Positions 5,428 through 11,182 of a DNA stretch of 11,182 nucleotides are shown piece after piece. Source of the DNA: Bacteroidota bacterium (GTDB lineage Bacteria > Bacteroidota > Bacteroidia > Bacteroidales > PUMT01). The translations under genes were made by a program, and so were the position numbers. Below the pieces are notes generated by a model, which worked only from the letters and a program-made list of their open reading frames with translations, was not told the origin of the DNA and searched no databases. The first letter of the stretch is position 1. The number at the start of each line of letters is the position of its first letter. The DNA lies in assembly GCA_003556985.1 (NCBI GenBank), contig PWPZ01000117.1, forward strand, positions 1-11,182, in the 5' to 3' direction.

Positions 5428-7638
5428 TCAGTCCTGTCGGCCGACTTTTTGTTGTTCCAGCTTTTTCAGGAAATTCATGACATCCTCATGATCTTTTATA
5501 ATATACCGCGCATCGGTCTGGGTCACGCCAACCTTGATTGAATAGGCAGTGTCGGGAAGCGCCTGAAAGAGAAGCTCATCGCTCCAGCCTGCCCCCATTG
5601 CCAGTATAAAATCATATTTTTTGCTGCCAAGCCAGTGCCGGGCAAGATCACCTTTGTTGATCCCCGAGCTGGTTATCTGCATAACCTTATTGCCCTGGAA
5701 TACCTGAATGCCAACATTGGCAGTCAGGGATATCAGATGGTCTGCAAGCTCCCTTCTTATATAAGAAGCCTGCTCTATATCCGATCTATGGTAATGCCAG
5801 CTGAGGGAATAATCCATTTCATTTATTTCTGACCCCGGCAGGCGGTCTGTATACATTTCAAGAACCGTCAGCACATCTTTTTTCCATTCCCCCGAAAGGG
5901 GCTTAAGCTGGGTCCATTGCTCCGAATCATCCTCTCTGATCCATGAACCGTGTTCGGCAGCTATATTTACCGGAATATGGCCCAGCCAGCTTTCAAGTTC
6001 CTCCCTGCTACGGCCGCTTAAAATAACAATGTCGGTGCCGGGATGCTCGTTTATTGTCTTTAACATATCAACCAGCTCCCGTGATGGCCCGGAAGATAGC
6101 GGCTTGTCGCCCAACGGCACAAGAGTGCCGTCGTAATTGAATATCAATAATCTTGATGAAGCTTTGCTGTAATCGGTAAGTATTTTTCCGCTGAGCTCGT
6201 GGATAAGAAATTTCTTCATGAAAGCATATTCGGATACAGTTCGGATTTCTTTCAGCGATTCAACAAAATCATTGGCCCATTTACGTACATCATGCCTTTC
6301 AAGCCTTTCCCGCATGGCTTCATTGCGGAGTACCTGCTCCTTTTCGGGAAGATTCAGCGCCAGGTCAATTGCATCGGCTATTTCCTCAATATTGTTGGGA
6401 TTTATAATTATGCTTTCAATAAGTTCTTTTGCCGCCCCGGTAAATTCACTGAGTATAAGCACCCCTTTTTTGTCATTGCGGGAAGCAATATATTCCTTGG
6501 CCACCAGGTTCATGCCGTCACGCAGCGGGGTGAGCAGGGCCACATCGCTCATCCGGAAAAGAGATACCAGGGTCTCGTGAGGCAGGGAAGTAAACTGATA
6601 AATAACCGGGGTCCATTTGAAGGTTCCGTATTTGCCGTTAATGTACCCTACCCATTCTTCGAGACTGCTTTTTATCTCCTGGTAGGATTCCACGCCGGTC
6701 CGGGAAGGAACCACGATCATATCCATACACACTTTGCCGTGCCATTCGGGATTTTTTTGCAAAAACAGCTCAAATCCCTTTAGCCTGTGAAGAATACCTT
6801 TTGTATAATCCAGGCGGTCGACCGAAAGTACAATTTTCACATCCTTATTTTCAGGCAAAGCAGGATCATCACGCCTGGAAGCCATTGTGTTGAATTTTTG
6901 GTAATCCACCCCCATGGGAAAAGTATCTACCTTAACCGCCCTGCCAGGAAGGTCTATCCGTCCCATATGGTTTTCAAGCCCGAGGATACGCCTGACGCAC
7001 CTGAGAAAGTACTGAGAGTAATCATGGGTGTGAAAACCTGCCAGATCGGCACCCAGTAATCCGTTAAGAAGCCCCTTTCGGATCTCCTCGGGCAGCAGCC
7101 TGAACATTTCATAGGCAGGAAAGGGTATATGCAGGAAAAAACCTACGGGATTATCCACTTTCTCCCTTAAAAGCTGCGGAAGAAGCATCAGGTGATAATC
7201 ATGCACCCAGACAATATCGCCGGGCCTGATTATTTTAACCAGCTCATCCCTGAATTTTTCGTTTACCCGTTTGTACTCATTCCAGAATTCCGGATTAAAA
7301 ACAACATAATTGGGGAAATAATGAAAAAGGGGCCAGATGGTTTTGTTGCAAAAACCAAGATAAAACTTATCCATCAGCTTTTTGGAAAGATATACCGGCG
7401 AGGCATTGAATTCATCCTGAACTTTCTGCCTGATCTGATCCTTGTGTTTATCAGGAATTGACATACCCGGCCATCCCAGCCAGAGATATTCTTTTGGTTC
7501 GGAAGTTGACCCCTTTAATGAGGCAAGGTAATCGGTAACCCCGGAAACAAGTCCTCCTGCACTTTTCTCCATCCGGTAACTACCGTTGGTTTCATTTAAA
7601 GTTACAGGCAGTCTGTTTGAAACAATCAGCAATCTCAT
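5428..7638 (-). CDS. otsA: fused trehalose-6-phosphate synthase / trehalose-phosphatase-like protein with probably inactive phosphatase domain
   Basis: 736 residues. The N-terminal GT20 domain (about 1-470) makes trehalose-6-phosphate from a nucleotide-glucose donor and glucose-6-phosphate. Its active-site blocks are intact: SNRLPV, AGGLVSGV, HDYHLMLLP (Asp147), FLHIPFP (His170), VDRLDYTKG (Arg275, Lys280) and RDGMNLVAKE (Asp374, Glu381). The C-terminal HAD domain (about 490-736) resembles OtsB, but motif I reads FNYDGTL with Asn501 where the nucleophilic Asp belongs, and motif IV reads GAGWSDE instead of GDDxTDE (Ala683, Gly684). Motif II (LSGRS), AEHGSWIR and GINKG remain. So synthase activity is expected, phosphatase activity is not. 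The start is the ATG at 7638, giving MRLLIVSNRL; an in-frame TTG at 7647 adds three residues and is less likely. It has its own promoter and terminator and lies downstream of potassium-uptake genes. Confidence 0.92.
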   Translation of the reverse strand: MRLLIVSNRLPVTLNETNGSYRMEKSAGGLVSGVTDYLASLKGSTSEPKEYLWLGWPGMSIPDKHKDQIRQKVQDEFNASPVYLSKKLMDKFYLGFCNKTIWPLFHYFPNYVVFNPEFWNEYKRVNEKFRDELVKIIRPGDIVWVHDYHLMLLPQLLREKVDNPVGFFLHIPFPAYEMFRLLPEEIRKGLLNGLLGADLAGFHTHDYSQYFLRCVRRILGLENHMGRIDLPGRAVKVDTFPMGVDYQKFNTMASRRDDPALPENKDVKIVLSVDRLDYTKGILHRLKGFELFLQKNPEWHGKVCMDMIVVPSRTGVESYQEIKSSLEEWVGYINGKYGTFKWTPVIYQFTSLPHETLVSLFRMSDVALLTPLRDGMNLVAKEYIASRNDKKGVLILSEFTGAAKELIESIIINPNNIEEIADAIDLALNLPEKEQVLRNEAMRERLERHDVRKWANDFVESLKEIRTVSEYAFMKKFLIHELSGKILTDYSKASSRLLIFNYDGTLVPLGDKPLSSGPSRELVDMLKTINEHPGTDIVILSGRSREELESWLGHIPVNIAAEHGSWIREDDSEQWTQLKPLSGEWKKDVLTVLEMYTDRLPGSEINEMDYSLSWHYHRSDIEQASYIRRELADHLISLTANVGIQVFQGNKVMQITSSGINKGDLARHWLGSKKYDFILAMGAGWSDELLFQALPDTAYSIKVGVTQTDARYIIKDHEDVMNFLKKLEQQKVGRQD

Positions 7639-7668
7639 AATTTTCAATGATTATTTTATCTACCTGCC

Positions 7669-7699
7669 CAAATTTAGCGAAAATACTTCTGAAAGAAAA
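7669..7699 (-). promoter_or_regulatory. candidate promoter of the trehalose synthase gene
   Basis: The minus strand reads TAAATTTG at 7676 to 7669, a full match to the Bacteroidota -7 element, with TTTT (or TTTC one base off) about 19 bp upstream in place of TTTG. The implied leader is about 25 nt before the ATG at 7638. A promoter in the 216-bp gap after trkA is needed if the trehalose gene is controlled separately. The same TAAATTTG octamer occurs at the sugar-operon promoter candidate (3521-3528). Confidence 0.45.
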
Positions 7700-7739
7700 G
7701 TAAGCTTATCCCCGAAAAATATTTCAAAACCAAAACACA

Positions 7740-7774
7740 CATGCCTTTCGGCCCAGGGCTCCGGACAGGGCATG
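7740..7774. other. GC-rich inverted repeat in the trkA-trehalose gap
   Basis: A GC-rich patch within AT-rich spacer. CATGCC (7740-7745) and GGCATG (7769-7774) are a perfect inverted repeat around a 23-bp interior, which holds CAGGGC twice (7754-7759 and 7766-7771) flanking the palindrome TCCGGA (7760-7765). It lies after trkA and about 65 bp upstream of the trehalose promoter candidate, so it could be a trkA 3' RNA structure or a regulatory site. I do not recognise any known riboswitch or small RNA here. Confidence 0.3.
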
Positions 7775-7854
7775 GCCGTCCATTTAGGCTGCGCTTTTAA
7801 GGGTAACTGAAAAACGGGGCATTAAACTCCGGGATGATTAACCAGCGTGATCTT

Positions 7855-8541
7855 TTAGCCGTGTTTAAGCATTTTCCGTATATCCTTGATCTTACCGAAA
7901 AATGCCACTATATCGCCTTCATTGAGAACGGTTTCGGATGAGGCCACCCCCTGGGGCACGGTTACTTTCCTTGTAACCCCGATGGCATTTGTCTCCTCCT
8001 CGACCTTCATTACGGTAAGCAGCAGGATACTGTAATTCCGGCGGAATTTTATCTCCCCCAGTTTTTTCCCTACGTAACGATCCGGCACCACAACTTCAAT
8101 AATACTATACTCCCGTGACAACTCAAAAGAATCAACCGTGCCCGGCAAATCCAGCTTATTGGCCCACCGTTCAGCCGTTTCTTCCTCGGGATGGACAATT
8201 TCCCTTATCATCATGGCATCGAGAACGGTTTCATGAAGGGGGTTGACTGCCCTGCTGATCAGCCTTTTTACATTCATCTTCTTCATAAGCGCGGTGGTCA
8301 TCAGGTTTGCACCTTCATCTTCACCAATGCAAACGATCACCACGTCGGTATCTTTGAGGGGAAGATTGGTAATTGCCTGCTGATCGGAACAATCAAGGCA
8401 AAGGGTGTGGGTTAACTTGCCCTTCATGGCCTCCACCTTTTCCATTTGCTGGTCCACGCCTATAACCTCATGACCCATGGCAACCAGTCTTGTAGAAAGA
8501 GAGGCGCCAAAGTTTCCAAGCCCTATAATAATAAACTTCAT
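7855..8541 (-). CDS. trkA: Trk/Ktr potassium uptake regulatory subunit, single RCK module (TrkA/KtrA type)
   Basis: 228-residue cytoplasmic gating subunit of a potassium transporter; rings of such proteins sit under TrkH/KtrB and open it in response to bound nucleotide. RCK_N (about 1-120) has the glycine loop GLGNFG (7-12) and Asp30 at the end of beta 2 (VIGVD), the ribose-binding acid. RCK_C follows (about 140-225), with VVVPDRYVGKKLGEI typical of its start. Length matches single-module KtrA rather than E. coli TrkA, which has two modules. The ATG at 8541 is unambiguous, directly before the first beta strand. It follows trkH by 69 bp on the same strand with no promoter motif between, so the two are probably co-transcribed. 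Whether NAD(H), ATP/ADP or c-di-AMP controls it cannot be read from the sequence. Confidence 0.92.
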   Translation of the reverse strand: MKFIIIGLGNFGASLSTRLVAMGHEVIGVDQQMEKVEAMKGKLTHTLCLDCSDQQAITNLPLKDTDVVIVCIGEDEGANLMTTALMKKMNVKRLISRAVNPLHETVLDAMMIREIVHPEEETAERWANKLDLPGTVDSFELSREYSIIEVVVPDRYVGKKLGEIKFRRNYSILLLTVMKVEEETNAIGVTRKVTVPQGVASSETVLNEGDIVAFFGKIKDIRKMLKHG

Positions 8542-8610
8542 AGATAAGTGTTAAATGATCTTTTTATAATTGCATGCGATAATCCTGCGGAACAATAAAG
8601 GTTTGCCTGA

Positions 8611-10353
8611 TCAGGTAATGGAAATGTTTTCTTCCGGATAACGATAATTAAGATGTTTCACCTTCTTTAATAATGCCAGCATGATCACTATCATGCCAAT
8701 CCTCCCTGTAAACATATTGAAGACAATGATCAGCTTGCTTGCATCAGCCAGTTCGCCTGTTATCCCCATACTCAGTCCCACCGTGCCATAAGAGGAAAAG
8801 CATTCAAATGCCACGGCAAGCAGTTCCCGGTCTTCTTCAATAATCGAAATAAGAAATATCGAAGAACCTACTATTATAAATGAAAATAAAATAACTGCAA
8901 ATGCCCGCCTGACAGATGAATCGGAAATCTCCCGTCCGAAAGCCTCGATCCTGTCTTTCCCCCTTGCAATACTCACAACGTTCATAATGGATATCGCAAA
9001 AGTAGTAACTCTGATCCCTCCTCCCGTGGAGCCGGGCCCTGCACCTATCCACATTAAAAACATCACCAGCATGAGGGCGGGAAGAGTAAGAGCAGATGTA
9101 TCGATGGTGTTGAATCCGGCTGACCTGGGCGTTGCGGCACCGAAAAAGGCAGTAATAATTTTACCCGCCCCCTCATGTTCTGCCAGAGTGTTATCATATT
9201 CAAAAATATAGAAAAAAACAGTACCCGCGACAAAAAGAATCAAAGTAGTTATCAGAACAATCCTGGTGTTTATGGTGACCACCCAGGGAACATGCAGAGC
9301 TCTGCTTTTCATGATCCGGTTAACAAGGTAATGCCTGACATATCTGAAAAAGTTATGCACAATCGGAAAACCCAGTCCGCCGACAATAAACAAAAAAGCA
9401 ATAATGAGATGCATGCTGTAATTAAACCGGAAAAGACTATTATACAGGCTATCGGTCATTAAGGTGAAACCGGCACTGCAAAACCCTGAAACAGAATGGA
9501 AAACCGAAAAGAAAATCCTTTCATCGACCGAAGGGATAACCTGGCTGTCAAGACTGAAATATATAAACAGGGCTCCCACCGCTTCTATGGCAAGAGTGAA
9601 CAGTATAATTATCCTTACCGTACTGAAAACTTCGGCAATTTTCTCCGAATTTGTCATGTCTTTTAGTAACAGACTGTTCCCGTATGTTGAACCTCCGGTA
9701 AAGATGTAAGTGAAAAAACTGGTAAAGGTCATAATTCCGATACCCCCGAACTGGAAAAGTGCAAGGATTATAACCTGTCCGAAGGGAGTGAAGCTGGAGC
9801 CGGTTTCAACTACCACGAGTCCGGTAATACAAAAGGCACTGGTAGCGGTAAAAAGGGCATCAATAGCAGAAATACCGCTATAGGTGGCATTGGGAAACAT
9901 AAGCAGCACCGTACCCAGGGAAATAATAACAATATAGCTGAAAACAAAAAGCTGGGCAGGATTAAGGTATTGCAACCTTCGGCTCGATTCAAATTCAGAA
10001 AACTCACGTAATAAAACCAGGAATATACCCAGATATCTGAGCATCCGGTGATCAAAAAGCCTTAAAAAATTTACTCCAGCAGCACCTGTTATCAACAGTA
10101 CCAGAAAACACCCCAATACTATATCAGCCAGTTTAATCCTTTCCGGCAGACGGTACCGGGCAATCAGATACCTGCCGGCAATGGAAATAATACCCGCGGA
10201 TAAAACGAAAACATAAAGTATAAGCAGAATATTCTGCGGAAAAGCTTCCCCGTCAATTCCGTAATCATAAATCATTGCAAATATTGCAATCAAACTGATC
10301 CAAAAAGTAATCAAATGGATATATTCCGTCCCTTTTTCTGGTCCTGTCTTCAA
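8611..10353 (-). CDS. trkH: TrkH/KtrB-family potassium uptake channel subunit
   Basis: 580-residue inner-membrane protein, longer than E. coli TrkH and KtrB because about three extra hydrophobic segments precede the core (near 15-30, 41-60 and 76-95). The core has the four M1-P-M2 repeats, each with its filter glycine: Gly178 (SAFCITGL), Gly295 (GFCSAGF), Gly413 (TPRSAGFNT) and Gly526 (SYGTVGLS). The GPGSTGGGIR loop (438-447) and GRIG (550-553) are also conserved. Together these mark a potassium-selective pathway. The start appears to be TTG at 10353: a TAA lies five codons upstream, no ATG occurs between, and the next ATG (residue 27) falls inside the first membrane segment. It is the first gene of a probable trkH-trkA operon and divergent from aceE. 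Confidence 0.92.
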   Translation of the reverse strand: MKTGPEKGTEYIHLITFWISLIAIFAMIYDYGIDGEAFPQNILLILYVFVLSAGIISIAGRYLIARYRLPERIKLADIVLGCFLVLLITGAAGVNFLRLFDHRMLRYLGIFLVLLREFSEFESSRRLQYLNPAQLFVFSYIVIISLGTVLLMFPNATYSGISAIDALFTATSAFCITGLVVVETGSSFTPFGQVIILALFQFGGIGIMTFTSFFTYIFTGGSTYGNSLLLKDMTNSEKIAEVFSTVRIIILFTLAIEAVGALFIYFSLDSQVIPSVDERIFFSVFHSVSGFCSAGFTLMTDSLYNSLFRFNYSMHLIIAFLFIVGGLGFPIVHNFFRYVRHYLVNRIMKSRALHVPWVVTINTRIVLITTLILFVAGTVFFYIFEYDNTLAEHEGAGKIITAFFGAATPRSAGFNTIDTSALTLPALMLVMFLMWIGAGPGSTGGGIRVTTFAISIMNVVSIARGKDRIEAFGREISDSSVRRAFAVILFSFIIVGSSIFLISIIEEDRELLAVAFECFSSYGTVGLSMGITGELADASKLIIVFNMFTGRIGMIVIMLALLKKVKHLNYRYPEENISIT

Positions 10354-10385
10354 GGCACTGCTTTTTTAAAGTTCCACCTGACAAG

Positions 10386-10393
10386 CAAAGCTA
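10386..10393 (-). promoter_or_regulatory. candidate -7 element of the trkH-trkA promoter
   Basis: The minus strand reads TAGCTTTG, a full match to TAnnTTTG, placing a start site about 25-30 nt before the TTG codon at 10353. No TTTG box is found 19-21 bp upstream; that position is occupied by the palindrome at 10404-10420, which suggests an activator- or repressor-dependent promoter. The spacing to the start codon also supports the TTG start. Confidence 0.4.
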
Positions 10394-10403
10394 ATAAATT
10401 AAT

Positions 10404-10480
10404 GGTTGATATTATCACCCTGGAAACCGCTTCCCGCAACGAATAATATAATACACGGCAAGGTGAGGTATTATCACCTT
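10404..10480. promoter_or_regulatory. two related palindromes upstream of trkH, possible operators
   Basis: 10404-10420 is GGTTGAT-ATT-ATCACCC (six of seven positions pair). 10460-10480 is AAGGTGA-GGTATTA-TCACCTT (seven of seven). Both contain TATTATCACC (10410-10419 and 10469-10478), 59 bp apart. A third, looser relative is GGGTT-n8-AACCC at 10566-10583. The first overlaps the -33 position of the trkH promoter candidate. Neither is followed by a T-run, so they are not terminators. The rest of the 437-bp trkH-aceE gap is AT-rich with poly-T stretches near 10510 and 10670-10690; I see no gene and no clear aceE promoter there. Confidence 0.4.
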
Positions 10481-10790
10481 AATGAAATGATAATTTTATC
10501 CTTTCACCATTTTTTTGTAAATTGTACGTGATGTTGCTTTAAAAAGAAATCATACAAAAAGCTTAGGGTTTAATAATCAACCCATTGCAGAGAAATAAAG
10601 ATCCTTTTTAAAAATTTCAAAGTATCGAATCCGGTCTCATGACCCGAAAACAACTTGAATTAATACTAAACTTTTTTGCCTTTTTTTTCTTTATGTAGAT
10701 AAAATGATCCTAACAAACTACTTGACCATATTCAAACAAACAGAAAGTAAAACCATCTTTTTTTAATATCCGAAATAAAAATATAATTCC

Positions 10791-11182
10791 ATGAGTAAGA
10801 AAGATTATCACGAAATTGAGAATAAGGAGTGGCTTGATTCATTAGAGTATGTCATTCAAAATGAAGGACCTGAGCGGGTTCGCGAACTACTCGGACTGTT
10901 GCAGGTAAAAGCTCATAAAGCGGGAATACCATTCCGCTGCCCCGGCAACACCCCCTATATTAACAGCATCTCTCCAAGAAAAGAATCACCTTATCCGGGA
11001 AGTGCGGAAATTGAAAGGAGGATCAAGAGCCTTGTCCGCTGGAACGCCATGGCAATGGTTGTGAAGGCAAATCTGGAATCCGAAGGAATTGGCGGACATA
11101 TTTCAACCTACGCATCTTCAGCCACCCTCCTGGAAGTTGGTTTCAACCATTTTTTCCACGGAGGTGAAAACGGCACTCCTTC
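10791..11182 (+). CDS. aceE: pyruvate dehydrogenase E1 component, homodimeric type, N-terminus only
   Basis: The first 130 residues of the E1 subunit of the pyruvate dehydrogenase complex, which decarboxylates pyruvate with thiamine diphosphate and passes the acetyl group to lipoyl-E2. Matches to E. coli AceE run along the whole visible length: an opening WLDSLEYVIQNEGPERV helix, NTPYINSI (53-60), SPYPGSAEIERRI (66-78), RWNAMAMV (83-90) and GGHISTYASSATL (101-113) then FNHFF. His103 corresponds to the E. coli thiamine-site His106. The ATG at 10791 gives the usual N-terminus; no Shine-Dalgarno sequence is visible. The gene continues past the right edge, so the second thiamine-binding half and its neighbours (E2, E3) cannot be seen. 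It is divergent from trkH. Confidence 0.93.
   Translation, partial: MSKKDYHEIENKEWLDSLEYVIQNEGPERVRELLGLLQVKAHKAGIPFRCPGNTPYINSISPRKESPYPGSAEIERRIKSLVRWNAMAMVVKANLESEGIGGHISTYASSATLLEVGFNHFFHGGENGTP

Noticed and set aside
6199..6783. 194-codon open frame on the plus strand inside the trehalose gene
   Set aside because: Antisense shadow of a well-supported GT20 domain; its translation has no recognisable motif and is rich in unlikely residue runs.
7639..7647. TTG start three codons upstream for the trehalose gene
   Set aside because: The ATG at 7638 gives the typical N-terminus (MRLLIVSNRL) and needs no alternative start codon; neither start has a Shine-Dalgarno sequence to decide further.
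7812..7836. Terminator for trkA (CGGAG ... CCCCG followed by TTTTT on the minus strand)
   Set aside because: The 5-bp stem contains an A-C mismatch and is too weak to call, although the T-run is suggestive.
8606..8615. Perfect 10-bp palindrome CCTGATCAGG over the trkH stop codon
   Set aside because: Isolated and short, partly fixed by coding sequence, and not followed by a T-run; chance is a sufficient explanation.
10621..10650. tRNA-like fragment (TCGAATCC resembling a T-loop) near GGTCTCATGACC
   Set aside because: No acceptor, D or anticodon arms fit around it, and the GGTTC start of a T-arm is missing.
10354..10790. c-di-AMP (ydaO) or other known riboswitch controlling trkH
   Set aside because: The leader implied by the promoter candidate is only about 25-30 nt, and I recognise no conserved riboswitch core in the gap.

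Overview
The window looks like Bacteroidota chromosome. Genes lack clear Shine-Dalgarno sequences, intergenic DNA is AT-rich, several upstream regions carry TAnnTTTG-like -7 elements typical of that phylum, and the protein types (GH88, Gfo/Idh/MocA plus TIM-barrel isomerase, fused trehalose synthase/phosphatase, tandem universal stress protein) fit. This placement is inference from style, not from a marker gene.

Left part (1-3279, minus strand): a three-gene carbohydrate operon read right to left. It encodes a TIM-barrel sugar isomerase/epimerase, a Gfo/Idh/MocA oxidoreductase and a GH88-type unsaturated glucuronyl hydrolase that runs off the left edge. Between this operon and a divergent SDR gene (3595-4302, plus) lie about 200 bp of degenerate 25-bp tandem repeats (3297-3497) and an inverted repeat holding back-to-back candidate promoters (3522-3556).

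Middle and right part (4333-10353, minus strand): a stress and osmotic block. TrkH and a single-RCK TrkA/KtrA (potassium uptake, probably one operon) are followed by a fused trehalose-6-phosphate synthase/phosphatase with its own promoter and terminator, then a tandem-domain universal stress protein. Potassium uptake followed by trehalose accumulation is the classic bacterial response to high osmolarity, so these genes plausibly act together. The phosphatase half of the fusion has lost its catalytic aspartates in two separate HAD motifs, so it probably makes trehalose-6-phosphate but cannot dephosphorylate it. This is the strongest single observation in the window.

Right edge (10791-11182, plus): the N-terminus of a homodimeric-type pyruvate dehydrogenase E1 (AceE). 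It is divergent from trkH across 437 bp of AT-rich DNA that carries related palindromes.

I see no mobile element, CRISPR array, RNA gene or defence system. Most of the window is ordinary metabolism. The unusual items are the apparent pseudo-phosphatase, the repeat array and several candidate regulatory palindromes.
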